Positions 24,559-32,856 of a DNA stretch of 39,847 nt are shown piece after piece (the stretch's first letter is position 1; each line of letters starts with the position of its first letter). A program made the translations under genes and the position numbers. The notes under the pieces are model-generated. The model was not told where the DNA came from, searched no databases, and saw only the letters and a program-made list of their open reading frames with translations. Source of the DNA: an archaeon (GTDB lineage Archaea > Asgardarchaeota > Hermodarchaeia > Hermodarchaeales > Hermodarchaeaceae); assembly GCA_016550425.1 (NCBI GenBank), contig JABXGS010000055.1:1-39847 (forward strand), written 5' to 3'.

Positions 24559-25218
24559 AGAAAGAAGATTCCTACTTAACGTTAGCAACCAGCGTGTAAT
24601 ATCTCTACGCGCACGAATTTTAGATTCTTCATCACCGTAATTAGTGGCAATGGGAACCTCCCCAATTTTGAATCCAGCCCGTTTGGCATCAATGAGGATC
24701 TCTGTTTCAGCTGCAAACCCGGCATCTCGAACTTGAATTTTCTCCAACACCTGTTGTCTAAATGCACGGTAACCCGATTGCGAATCAGTAACTGGCACTT
24801 TGAAAAAGACACGTAAAGCTTGCGTGGTAATAAGATTACTCAACTTCCTCGCAAAGGGCATATCTTCAGATTTAGTTGCATAACGAGAACCGACTACGAC
24901 ATCAAATCCTTCTTCGATTTTTTTAATGAACCGAGGTATTGAATGGGGATTGTGCTGCAAATCACCATCTAATGTGATGACAATTTTACAATCGATTTCT
25001 ATTGCATGATTAAATCCAGTTTTTAACGCAGCTCCCTTGCCAAGATTTTTGGAGTGACGAAGGACAATTGCCCCCGACTCTTCTGCAATACGGTGTGTGC
25101 CATCGGTACTCCCATCATCGACTACAATGACACATGTACAGTATTTCTGAGAAAGATTCACTACCTTTTTGATTGCACGGGATTCTTGGTAAGCAGGTAT
25201 TATACAACAGATTTTCAT
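24532..25218 (-). CDS. Family 2 glycosyltransferase (dolichyl-phosphate sugar synthase-like)
   Basis: This is 228 residues from the ATG at 25218 (MKICCIIPAYQES); an upstream start at 25263 would place extra residues before the Rossmann strand and is rejected. The GT-A motifs are IIPAYQES (about 6), VVDDGSTDGT (about 33), LDGDLQHNP (about 83) and VVGSRY (about 110). The C-terminal SGYRAFR and AAETEILID are those of dolichyl-phosphate mannose/glucose synthase-type enzymes, which charge a lipid phosphate with a sugar nucleotide. There is no C-terminal membrane domain. It is the last gene of the RPA-Elf1-GT2 run. Confidence 0.85.
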   Translation of the reverse strand: MKICCIIPAYQESRAIKKVVNLSQKYCTCVIVVDDGSTDGTHRIAEESGAIVLRHSKNLGKGAALKTGFNHAIEIDCKIVITLDGDLQHNPHSIPRFIKKIEEGFDVVVGSRYATKSEDMPFARKLSNLITTQALRVFFKVPVTDSQSGYRAFRQQVLEKIQVRDAGFAAETEILIDAKRAGFKIGEVPIATNYGDEESKIRARRDITRWLLTLSRNLLSSFSFRLPK

Positions 25219-25281
25219 GAACACCAGCGCGAGAATATTAGTCAAGGAAGGAATACGTAGCAAGGTGAAAAATGAAAAAGG

Positions 25282-25563
25282 TTACGTTTTAGAGGAGAGC
25301 TGGGAATCGGATGATTTAGTAGTTGTTGACGACTGGCTAGCACAGATATCAACGAATTCGCCATACACATCCACCGGCTCAGTCAGGGGTGTAATTCTAA
25401 CTGTCGCCTGAACATCACAATTACCACAATGAATTGTGGCTTGACCAATATTTTTGTTTAATTCAACCCGAACCGCATTTCGGCCACACCGAGGACAATT
25501 GAAAATGGATGGAATCGTTCGTACAGGACGGCGGGGAGTTGCTTTTCTTCTTCGTCGACCCAT
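25282..25563 (-). CDS. Elf1-like zinc-ribbon transcription elongation factor
   Basis: This is 93 residues from ATG 25563 (MGRRRRKATPRRP); an upstream codon at 25575 is less likely. The very basic N-terminus is followed by a zinc ribbon CPRCGRNAV...CGNCDVQ (about 20-45), VDVYGEFVDIC and a serine/threonine-rich tail. This is the arrangement of Elf1, which in eukaryotes works with RNA polymerase II near Spt4/5; archaeal homologues are known outside most Euryarchaeota. It lies between RPA and the GT2 gene on the same strand. Confidence 0.85.
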   Translation of the reverse strand: MGRRRRKATPRRPVRTIPSIFNCPRCGRNAVRVELNKNIGQATIHCGNCDVQATVRITPLTEPVDVYGEFVDICASQSSTTTKSSDSQLSSKT

Positions 25564-25624
25564 TAAATTCACCAATCATGATTAACAAGGTACATTTTTA
25601 CGATATTTAGATAGAAGAACTACA

Positions 25625-27361
25625 TTACCTTTGGGCTTTTCGTTCAAGATCATTCATAAGCTGGTTAGCAACTTCAAGTGCATCGATATCAGAAACCTCG
25701 TTAACGGAGAGTTCTAGCTCGTTAGAGAAGTTGTTTAAATTGATTCGACCTGATAATTTAATTTCTTTGCCTAGAAGTTTTTCCTCCACTTGACGAACAG
25801 GTTCATCTTCGTTTCCTGATTCGGTAATTAAGGACTTCGCGTCAACACTGGTGATTCCAAATAATTTCTCAGCTGAGGCCCCAATAAGGCTTGCCCGAAT
25901 GTTTTCTGTTCCATCATCGATTACAATTTTAGCAATTAGCCTTGGTTCCGCTTTAGGAATTTCCCCACATTTTGGGCAGGTAATTTTCGAGTTGACTTGA
26001 GAGATTTTTTTGAAGCACTTTGGACAAGACTCGTAGACAGATTTTTGATGAATTACTTGAACAATCGTTCCACGTATGGTTACAAAATTACCTTCTGTGA
26101 CTTTTGCTAAAACTTGACTTGGAACCTCTGTTTGTTCGGTTTTCAGATACTTATTGGAGGTACTTTTAATTTCCAAATCAGGTGGATTTCGAAGAACCTG
26201 CGTGGACTCATTTATATGAAGTTCAAGGTCTTGACGAAGCCCTAACCGACAACTAACACCCTTTAACAATAATTTTGTACCCTCTTTGAGATCAGCAAGA
26301 TTTTCTGCTGCCTTCCCCCAGGCCACCGTCCGAACTCTTCCTGAATCATCAGCTAATATCAAGACCAGCCGTTTTCCCTCTCGTCCGTCTCGACGAGTGA
26401 ACGAACTAATACCTTGATTTTCCATCACAACGACAGCAACTGTAGACGCAAAATCACCAGGTTTGAGGTTGTTAAGCTTCTGTGGTTGTGTGGGACTTAT
26501 TGAAGACTTACTGGAAGAACTAAGTCCTGTAAGTCGACCACGACGTCCAACATGAATTTCTGGCCTACCATTTTGGTCCAGGCGTACATAGCCACTTTCG
26601 ATGCGAATCCTATCATTTACAGATAATTTGTTAAACCAGTCACTTTGTTCGTCCCATAAAACGAGTCGACTACGACCGGTTTCATCTTGAATTGCTAAGT
26701 TAGCCACAATTCCTTCAGAATCTCCCCGACTAAAGGAAGTGATTCGATATTTGGCAGTGACTTCGCATTCAACAAAGACATCACTCATACCCTCTTGAAG
26801 CGACTGTAATTTCGTAAGTTTTACCACTTCATCTGGAAAGTCTTTAGGATCCACATCCGGGGGATTGACCATGATGCGGCTTCCCCCGCCTAAATGAAGT
26901 TCCAGCTGATCTCCAAGACCTGTCCTTACGCGACCATTAATAACTCGGACGATGTCACCTTCGTCGAATTCTTTGTCTTCTATTGGTTGAGTATGTTTAT
27001 TCCAGAACGTCACGCGGATCGATCCTGTTGCATCATTGCCGATTATACTGGCAACTTGCCCTTCTCCTCCTTGTTTTCTTTGAAATGTTCTCACAGGAAA
27101 AATCCGAACTACTTTTACATTTAATGACACGCCCGTCATTCCAGCTACTAAATCGCGTACAGTGAGTTTTAGTTCAGGTGTAGCTTGGCTTTCAAATAGA
27201 TCCAAATCAAGCTCGCGAGCTACTAAGGACGCAGCACCCTCATCGGTTACATAGCCATCCAATTCCTTCTTTTTCGCTTCAATTAAGCGTAAAACATCCT
27301 CTTTGGATTTACCTGATTTGGTCACAATCGTATCAATAATTTCGACAAGCTTAAGTGGCAC
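25625..27361 (-). CDS. Replication protein A (multi-OB ssDNA-binding protein)
   Basis: This 578-residue protein opens at GTG 27361 with an N-terminal helical region, then OB folds marked by IGNDATGSIRVTFWNKHT (about 108), IQDETGRSRLVLWDEQ (about 223) and LADDSGRVRTVAWGK (about 335), then a C-terminal OB fold containing the zinc finger CPKC...CPKCG (about 448-467) and DDGTENIRASLIG. This is the large RPA type of PolD-bearing archaea. It coats ssDNA in replication and repair. It is first in a minus-strand run with Elf1 and GT2. No small RPA subunit is seen here. Confidence 0.9.
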   Translation of the reverse strand: MPLKLVEIIDTIVTKSGKSKEDVLRLIEAKKKELDGYVTDEGAASLVARELDLDLFESQATPELKLTVRDLVAGMTGVSLNVKVVRIFPVRTFQRKQGGEGQVASIIGNDATGSIRVTFWNKHTQPIEDKEFDEGDIVRVINGRVRTGLGDQLELHLGGGSRIMVNPPDVDPKDFPDEVVKLTKLQSLQEGMSDVFVECEVTAKYRITSFSRGDSEGIVANLAIQDETGRSRLVLWDEQSDWFNKLSVNDRIRIESGYVRLDQNGRPEIHVGRRGRLTGLSSSSKSSISPTQPQKLNNLKPGDFASTVAVVVMENQGISSFTRRDGREGKRLVLILADDSGRVRTVAWGKAAENLADLKEGTKLLLKGVSCRLGLRQDLELHINESTQVLRNPPDLEIKSTSNKYLKTEQTEVPSQVLAKVTEGNFVTIRGTIVQVIHQKSVYESCPKCFKKISQVNSKITCPKCGEIPKAEPRLIAKIVIDDGTENIRASLIGASAEKLFGITSVDAKSLITESGNEDEPVRQVEEKLLGKEIKLSGRINLNNFSNELELSVNEVSDIDALEVANQLMNDLERKAQR

Positions 27362-27467
27362 GCGTGAAAACAGCCTCCCAAGGTTGATGGACTAATATCA
27401 CAGGGTTTTTACAGCTATTGTATTAAAAACATCACCATGGAACCGGAAAATCAGGAGCCACTCTAAC

Positions 27468-30284
27468 GTGGGAAAGAATATCTTTGGAATACTAAGTCCA
27501 AAACTTGTTGAGGAAATTAACAAACAGGGATTTCGAAGACCTACACCTATTCAGAGCCGTAGTATCCCACGAATTCTTAAAGGAGAGTCGGTTCTCCTGA
27601 TTGCCCCAACAGGACACGGAAAAACAGAAGCGGCGTTTCTTCCATTGGTCAATCAACTGATCAAAAACCACGAATCAATTGATGGTGTTCGGTATCTTTG
27701 GATTAGTCCTCTTAGAGCACTTAATCGTGACATCCTTAGACGTCTTTTGTTAATTGCTAAGCAACTTCAAATCAGTGTTGAGGTCAGACACGGAGATACG
27801 CCCCCTTCAGCGCGGCGCCGTCAGACCCTAAATCCTCCTCAATTGTTTATTATCACACCTGAAACATTGCAGGCAATTTTGGTAGGAAAACGCATTCGAG
27901 AACACCTTCGCAACGTTAGATGTGTGGTTGTTGATGAAATTCATGAACTTGCTGCTAGCAAACGTGGAGTCCAATTAATGGTTGCATTAGAACGACTTCG
28001 TGAACTAACGAAAAATCCATTTCAACGTATTGGATTGTCAGCTACAGTTGGCAACCCACAAGAACTTCGAGATTTCATGAAAGGAGAGGAAAATATGGAG
28101 ATAATAAAATCTCCAGCTACGAAGGACTTTGGCTTTCGTGTAGAATATCGTCCGTTTTTCTACAATGATAGTGAAAAAACCCCTCTCGATGGACCTGCTG
28201 AAAGGATATGGGACTTGGTGAACAAACATTCATCAACCTTGATATTCTGCAATGAACGACAAACAGCAGAAGCTCTTAGTCTTAGGTTAGCCAAACTTCA
28301 TGGTGACGACTCAGGTGTTCATCATGGTTCCCTTTCCCGAGAGGTACGAATTGAGGCAGAAGAAAAATTCAAAGCCGAAGAAATCCCCTATTTGGTTTGT
28401 ACCTCATCCTTGGAATTGGGCTTGGATATTGGATCTGTCGATTTAGTAATTCAATACGGTTCACCACGCCAGGTCGTTCGCTTACTCCAGCGGGTTGGCC
28501 GAGCTGGCCATCAACTTGATCAGAAATCAAAGGGAGTCATCATAACTACTAAGTTTGATGACATATGTGAGAGCATCGTAGTGGCTGAAAAAGCCTTAGA
28601 GGGCTGTCTTGAAACACCTCCTATTCACTATAATGCACTTGATATCGTCGCCCATCAATTAGTTGGTCTCGCCATTGAGTACAAGACACGCACCTACGAA
28701 GACGCTATTAAAATCATTAGGCGTGCACCATCATATCACAAACTCGATATTGAACAGATAGCTGAAGTCATCACATTTCTGCAAAGAGAAGGTTTGATTT
28801 CATCTGATGACGTAATTTTACGTCCCCGACGAAAATCCTATTCCTATTACTTCGAAAATCTCTCCGTGATTCCCGACACGCCATTCCATCGAGTGATAAA
28901 CGTCGCTACTAACCGTTCTGTCGGGCGTTTAGACGCTGGCTTTGCTGAGGAATATGGACACACTGGTAATATCCTCGTACTTCGTGGACGTCCATGGGAG
29001 GTTGTGAAGCAAGAAGAAGAAGTTGTTTATGTTACAGCAATTCATCAAACCAAGGGTCGGATTCCCCGATGGACCGGAGAACTAATCCCTGTATCAAAAA
29101 TGATTTCAGAGGGAGTCGGTACTCTCTGGAATTGCATTGCAGAAAATATTGACAGTTCGAGATCCCTATCATATAGTATTGATGTAGATGAAGCCGCAAA
29201 AGAAGTACAACGCAAGACCATTAGCAAACAGATTCAGAGTGAATTTATCCCGGATAAACATAATATTATCATTGAAGTGGGTTTTGAACTAGTAGTCATC
29301 CATTCATGCTACGGAACTCGTATCAACCAAACGCTGGGTCGTCTACTAGCAGCCCTCTTAACATCTCAATTGGGAAGGGAAATTGTCTTTCATGCTGATC
29401 AATACCGGATTCTCTTTCGATTTGAACGTGGGGGAGGCTATGTGGTAGGCGAAACCCTATTTGAGGGTCTCCAATCGCTAGATCCAAACCACATGGATGA
29501 ACTACTGGAACTAATCTTATTACGATCCCCATATTTTGCAAGACGTTTCTTCCACGTGGCTCGACGATTTGGAGTTATCTCAAAAGAAGCTAGTCTCCGG
29601 AGTAACCAGCTTCTTCGAATCATGAAGTATTTTGTTGACACCCCTGTCATTTCTGAAGCACTCAGAGAATTCTATGTAGATAAGCTGGATATAGAAAACA
29701 CTCGAGTACTTTTAGAAGATATTCGAGCAAAAACCATTAAAGTAAAGCAAATTTTTCGCAAACGTCCCTCTCCATTTGCCCGTCAAATCTTAGCTAGGTT
29801 TGGTGAGTTTCTTGAACCGCAAATACCTGAAGCGTATATCCTTGAACAAACAAAAAAGCGTCTCTTAAACCGCAGAGTGCGTTTGGTGTGTCTACATTGT
29901 GGCCAATGGTCTAGCGTGCGTACAATCAAACACTTAGATGAGCACCCTCAATGTATGAAATGTGAATCAAGATTAATCGCTGGAGTATTTCCAACTGACA
30001 AACTCTTAGAACAGGCTATTCGTCGACACCGAGCAGGGATGAAGTTATCACCAGAAGAAAAACGAGCGCTGCGTAAGGGTCGAGAAAATGCTGAGGTTGT
30101 TTTAAATTATGGCAAGCCTGCGTTGATTGCCATGGCTGGTAGAGGTATTGGACCCACGGTAGTGAAACGAATCCTTGCAGGAAGCCATGAACGATCTAAA
30201 AGTGAATTCTACCGTCTGATTTTAGAGAATGAAAAGCAATTCATCCGAACGCGGGAATGGTGGGCTGAAGCGAAACCTGAATAG
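27468..30284 (+). CDS. lhr: Lhr-type superfamily 2 DNA helicase
   Basis: This is 938 residues from GTG 27468. Motifs in order: RPTPIQSRSIP (Q motif, about 24), IAPTGHGKTEA (Walker A, about 45), VVVDEIHELAASKRG (DEIH, about 151), GLSATVG (about 188), HHGSLSREVR (about 283), SLELGLDIGSVDLVIQYGSP (about 315) and QRVGRAGHQ (about 340). A winged-helix and Lhr core follow, then a cysteine pair module CLHCGQWSS...CMKCESRL (about 808-835). Lhr unwinds branched DNA and RNA-DNA hybrids in repair. Length is that of archaeal Lhr. It converges on the SWIM gene and is followed by a PdeM-like phosphoesterase, a pairing also seen in bacterial repair clusters. Confidence 0.93.
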   Translation: MGKNIFGILSPKLVEEINKQGFRRPTPIQSRSIPRILKGESVLLIAPTGHGKTEAAFLPLVNQLIKNHESIDGVRYLWISPLRALNRDILRRLLLIAKQLQISVEVRHGDTPPSARRRQTLNPPQLFIITPETLQAILVGKRIREHLRNVRCVVVDEIHELAASKRGVQLMVALERLRELTKNPFQRIGLSATVGNPQELRDFMKGEENMEIIKSPATKDFGFRVEYRPFFYNDSEKTPLDGPAERIWDLVNKHSSTLIFCNERQTAEALSLRLAKLHGDDSGVHHGSLSREVRIEAEEKFKAEEIPYLVCTSSLELGLDIGSVDLVIQYGSPRQVVRLLQRVGRAGHQLDQKSKGVIITTKFDDICESIVVAEKALEGCLETPPIHYNALDIVAHQLVGLAIEYKTRTYEDAIKIIRRAPSYHKLDIEQIAEVITFLQREGLISSDDVILRPRRKSYSYYFENLSVIPDTPFHRVINVATNRSVGRLDAGFAEEYGHTGNILVLRGRPWEVVKQEEEVVYVTAIHQTKGRIPRWTGELIPVSKMISEGVGTLWNCIAENIDSSRSLSYSIDVDEAAKEVQRKTISKQIQSEFIPDKHNIIIEVGFELVVIHSCYGTRINQTLGRLLAALLTSQLGREIVFHADQYRILFRFERGGGYVVGETLFEGLQSLDPNHMDELLELILLRSPYFARRFFHVARRFGVISKEASLRSNQLLRIMKYFVDTPVISEALREFYVDKLDIENTRVLLEDIRAKTIKVKQIFRKRPSPFARQILARFGEFLEPQIPEAYILEQTKKRLLNRRVRLVCLHCGQWSSVRTIKHLDEHPQCMKCESRLIAGVFPTDKLLEQAIRRHRAGMKLSPEEKRALRKGRENAEVVLNYGKPALIAMAGRGIGPTVVKRILAGSHERSKSEFYRLILENEKQFIRTREWWAEAKPE

Positions 30285-30289
30285 AAAAA

Positions 30290-30397
30290 TTACTGTTCCT
30301 CGCGTCCACTTAGAATGTGATAAGCTAGAATCAAGAAACTAGCAAGAATGGATAACCCGACAGTTCCAAGCAAATAGATCTGGTATATTACACTCAT
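30290..30397 (-). CDS. Possible 35-residue single-pass membrane micro-protein
   Basis: An open frame from ATG 30397 to a TAA at 30292-30290 encodes a 35-residue peptide with a central hydrophobic stretch of about 22 residues (YLLGTVGLSILASFLILAY) and a short charged tail (SGREEQ). It follows the SWIM gene on the same strand by 46 bases and ends next to the lhr stop. Coding potential rests only on hydrophobicity and position; there is no clear ribosome-binding site. It is equally possible that the stretch is a non-coding 3' region. Confidence 0.35.
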   Translation of the reverse strand: MSVIYQIYLLGTVGLSILASFLILAYHILSGREEQ

Positions 30398-30443
30398 ATG
30401 CAGAACCGTTTTGCCAGATTCCTTTACTACTTTTTAACTTTAC

Positions 30444-30875
30444 TCAAGGGTTCCCTTTCTTGGGGTTTTTTAGCGGAGATTTTTCCATTAGCATTTCCCA
30501 TTCATTTCGGAGCGTGTCATACCTCATATCATCTAAGCGAATTTCTGAATAGGTTCCAAGAGCTTCCGCAAGAATTTGAGCAAGAATATGGTAACAACGA
30601 TCGATTTTACGTTTTACTATGACATTGATGTAAAAATCCTCACAATCGCAGTATATCTCAGATAGAACACGGTAATCCCGTGATTTCCCCACAACGACCC
30701 ATGCCTCTCTCCCACTGGGTTCGAAGATGTATTTCTTCACCCAGGTATTAGCAACTGCGAGAAGAGCTTTCCAGAATCTTTCCCCATAATGTTTTGTGAG
30801 AATTAGAAGGTTGGACCCGGAGATACATTGATGTTCTTTTACGGATTTGAGTGCGTTTTCTATTTCGGTTGTCAT
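30444..30875 (-). CDS. SWIM zinc-finger protein
   Basis: This 143-residue protein has a SWIM-type motif CDCEDFYINVIVKRKIDRC followed by YHILAQ (CxC...CxH, about residues 76-99), preceded by a beta-hairpin (REAWVVVGKSRDYRVL) typical of the domain. The role is likely DNA or protein binding in the cell. Archaeal SWIM proteins include relatives of the Shu2/SWS1 partners of RecA-family recombinases; no RadA paralogue is adjacent here. It is divergent from the phosphoesterase and convergent with lhr. Confidence 0.7.
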   Translation of the reverse strand: MTTEIENALKSVKEHQCISGSNLLILTKHYGERFWKALLAVANTWVKKYIFEPSGREAWVVVGKSRDYRVLSEIYCDCEDFYINVIVKRKIDRCYHILAQILAEALGTYSEIRLDDMRYDTLRNEWEMLMEKSPLKNPKKGNP

Positions 30876-30938
30876 CCCTACAACAATCTCCTATCGTAAA
30901 GAAAAAAATATCTATCGAGTTAGTATTAATGATAAAGA

Positions 30939-31754
30939 ATGCATCTGGAAATCATTCAAAACGAACCTGCGCTCCTCCTCCATGAAGGGTCACGACGTGT
31001 ACTAGTTTTCAGTGATTTACACATTGGATATGAAAAAACTCTGTTCAAACAGGAGTATCATTCAGCTAACGTTATTCACCAAATAATAAAACAGTTAGAG
31101 CAACTGGTCGCGGACATTGAACCTACTGAAATCATCATTTTAGGCGATTTGAAGCACTCTCTCTGCGAATTTTCCAGACAAGAATTCCAACAAGTTGCAC
31201 AACTACTATTTAACCTGCAAAAACAAGCGCCAGTGATCATTGTTCGAGGAAATCACGATGCAGATATTGAATTAGTTGTCCCTGATGATGCACGTATCGT
31301 TTCTTCCGCTGGCTTTTTTCTCCAATTCAAATCCAAGCGGATATATCTTTTACATGGCCATGCTAAACCCTCAGCCGACATACTCACTTGTGACAGCCTA
31401 TTAATGGGTCATATTCATCCCGCCATCTCTATTTCAAGGTTAAAAGAAAAAGTAGCAGTCCACCGGGTCTGGGTCAAAACAAAATGGAAACCCACTATTA
31501 TTGAGGCAATTAAAGGTTGGTTAGGAGAAGAGCCAATTAGAAATGAAAAACCAGTAATTCAACGGCTTCTTCAAATGAAGATTCTAATTATTCCCGCGTA
31601 CCTTAGTTTACTCCGAGGACATATCCTTAATATAGATTCGTCGAGTTCATACTTGGGCACCCCACTGTTTCGCCACCTATCCTTAGATGACGCTGAAATT
31701 GTAATGCTTGATCACACTCCATTGGGCACGCTTGGACATCTCAAAGGAAAATAG
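30939..31754 (+). CDS. PdeM-like calcineurin-type metallophosphoesterase (COG1407)
   Basis: This 271-residue protein contains the full set of calcineurin motifs: FSDLHIGYE (about 28), LGDLKHS (about 69), VRGNHDAD (about 104), LLHGHAKP (about 136) and MGHIHPAI (about 152), binding two metals. It matches COG1407 (ICC-like) phosphoesterases, which in bacteria sit with Lhr, a ligase and a beta-CASP exonuclease. The substrate is unknown. The C-terminal part (from about 185) is less conserved. It lies about 650 bases after lhr, on the same strand, with the SWIM gene between on the other strand. Confidence 0.85.
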   Translation: MHLEIIQNEPALLLHEGSRRVLVFSDLHIGYEKTLFKQEYHSANVIHQIIKQLEQLVADIEPTEIIILGDLKHSLCEFSRQEFQQVAQLLFNLQKQAPVIIVRGNHDADIELVVPDDARIVSSAGFFLQFKSKRIYLLHGHAKPSADILTCDSLLMGHIHPAISISRLKEKVAVHRVWVKTKWKPTIIEAIKGWLGEEPIRNEKPVIQRLLQMKILIIPAYLSLLRGHILNIDSSSSYLGTPLFRHLSLDDAEIVMLDHTPLGTLGHLKGK

Positions 31755-31823
31755 AGCTGATGGTAAAAAAAAATTTAAGAGCCCATTCACAGTAATCAGC
31801 ACCGTTGGGTCGATGGTCTAGAT

Positions 31824-31853
31824 TCTCAGGAAACCAGCTTTCCTGATCTAGTT
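31824..31853 (+). other. tRNA-Pro intron 1, in the D-loop, about 30 nt
   Basis: Inner helix TCAGGAA / TTCCTGA (31826-31832 with 31840-31846) is next to a palindromic CTAG / CTAG pair that can act as central helix (31818-31821 with 31848-31851). The TCTAG repeat at both edges makes the exact cut uncertain by a few bases; the chosen register restores a 9-nt D-loop. An alternative central helix (TAGA with TCTA) would leave an 11-nt D-loop. Confidence 0.7.
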
Positions 31854-31859
31854 TGGTAT

Positions 31860-31892
31860 TGGTAGGAGGACACGTTCCTACGAACCACCAAA
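31860..31892 (+). other. tRNA-Pro intron 2, position 22/23, 33 nt
   Basis: The central helix is T854 G855 G856 T857 with 887-890 (ACCA), counting as 31xxx. The bulges are 31858-31860 (ATT) and 31891-31893 (AAG). The inner helix starts GGT (31861-31863) with ACC (31884-31886). The cuts 31859^31860 and 31892^31893 rejoin the D-stem. Confidence 0.82.
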
Positions 31893-31907
31893 GATTCGCG
31901 GTTCGGG

Positions 31908-31937
31908 ACCATGGAATTCCGAATTTCATGGCGAGAA
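31908..31937 (+). other. tRNA-Pro intron 3, canonical position 37/38, 30 nt
   Basis: A canonical bulge-helix-bulge: outer helix CGCGG / CCGTG (31897-31901 with 31939-31943), central TTCG / CGAG (31902-31905 with 31932-31935, one G-U), bulges GGA (31906-31908) and AAT (31936-31938), inner helix CCATG / CATGG (31909-31913 with 31927-31931). Confidence 0.9.
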
Positions 31938-31959
31938 TCCGTGAGATCCGGGGTTCAAA

Positions 31960-31988
31960 ACCAACCGGTAGCCGCCTGTTGGAGAAAC
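31960..31988 (+). other. tRNA-Pro intron 4, T-loop position 59/60, 29 nt
   Basis: The outer helix is the T-stem. The central helix is TTC (31954-31956) with GAA (31984-31986) plus an A-A mismatch. The bulges are 31958-31960 (AAA) and 31987-31989 (ACT). The inner helix is CCAAC / GTTGG (31961-31965 with 31978-31982). Same site and fold as in tRNA-Leu and tRNA-Gly. Confidence 0.88.
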
Positions 31989-32105
31989 TCCCCGTCGGCC
32001 CACCAATCACTATCAAATCATTTATCAAGAATTGAAATTCGTCAGTTACCGTAATTTTCGTAAAATTGCGTAAAACACTTAAACGATAATGGGTTGCCAG
32101 TAATT

Positions 32106-32855
32106 ATGCCTGTAGCGGCGCAGGTCAGACAACGTCTTGCCCGACGCATAGCAGGAGAAATCTCCCTATCTGATAACCCAGGCCATATCATGCGCAAATG
32201 GCGTGAAATGTTTCATATACCACAAATTCAATTATCAGAAACTCTGGGAGTATCACCTTCAGTAATAAGTGATTACGAAAGTGGACGCCGCCAATCACCT
32301 GGAACAAAAACCATCAAACGATTTGTCGAAACCATCATCACCTTGGATGAACGAAATGGAGGACAGGTTGTCAATGCGTTCCAACGTATGATGGGTACAG
32401 AAATCCCAACCAACATTATTCTAGATATCAGCGAGTTCAATCGTGGAGTAACTGTTACGGAATTCCTTGAAAGTGTACGAGGACAAGTCGTCGCAGGTGA
32501 GGACCTTCTTGATCGCGAAGTTGTTGGATACCTGACAGTAGATACGAGCGAGGCATTAGATGCATTATCAAGCACCGGATTTCTCAAACTGTTCGAAGCA
32601 ACCGAAGACCGGGCACTTATTTTAGTAAATGTTTCAACAGGTCGGTCCCCCATGATAGCCCTGAAAGGTGAGATTAAACCAAGTCTTTTTGTACTACATG
32701 GTGTAGAACAAATCGACTACCTGGCAATCGAACTTGCTAATAGAGGGCAGGTACCACTGGCAATATCTCGAATGGATTCAGTCGGAGGAATGTTACGACG
32801 CCTGCAAGCTCTCCGAAAACAAATCACCAATGAAAAAAAACGGGACGAGAAATAA
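32106..32855 (+). CDS. XRE-type helix-turn-helix regulator of the archaeal COG1709 type
   Basis: This is 249 residues from ATG 32106; an in-frame TTG at 32094 is less likely. The DNA-binding domain is at about residues 45-90 (IPQIQLSETLGVSPSVISDYESGRRQSP), an XRE-like helix-turn-helix. The rest has the long alpha/beta C-terminal region known in archaeal predicted regulators of this type, with no ligand motif I recognise. A TATA-like cacttaaa at 32077-32084, close to the ATG, suggests a nearly leaderless mRNA. The stop is one base before atpF, so it is probably co-transcribed with the ATPase genes. Confidence 0.78.
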   Translation: MPVAAQVRQRLARRIAGEISLSDNPGHIMRKWREMFHIPQIQLSETLGVSPSVISDYESGRRQSPGTKTIKRFVETIITLDERNGGQVVNAFQRMMGTEIPTNIILDISEFNRGVTVTEFLESVRGQVVAGEDLLDREVVGYLTVDTSEALDALSSTGFLKLFEATEDRALILVNVSTGRSPMIALKGEIKPSLFVLHGVEQIDYLAIELANRGQVPLAISRMDSVGGMLRRLQALRKQITNEKKRDEK

Positions 32856-32856
32856 A

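Larger units (their letters stand above)
31807..32005 (+). tRNA. tRNA-Pro(CGG) with four predicted introns
   Basis: The exons are 31807-31823, 31854-31859, 31893-31907, 31938-31959 and 31989-32002, with CCA encoded at 32003-32005. Joined they give a 74-nt tRNA: acceptor GGGTCGA / TCGGCCC, TG, D-stem GTCT / TGAT with the U13-U22 mismatch usual in archaeal tRNA-Pro, 9-nt D-loop, anticodon stem CGCGG / CCGTG, loop TTCGGGT (anticodon CGG), variable AGATC, T-stem CGGGG / CCCCG, T-loop TTCAAAT, discriminator A. Without removing all four inserts no cloverleaf forms. An AT-rich tract (aaatttaa, about 31771-31778) lies 30 bases upstream as a TATA candidate. Confidence 0.9.

Noticed and set aside
31741..32028. 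A 95-residue minus-strand reading frame over the tRNA-Pro region
   Set aside because: It lies across a complete tRNA cloverleaf with splice motifs; the peptide shows no family features.
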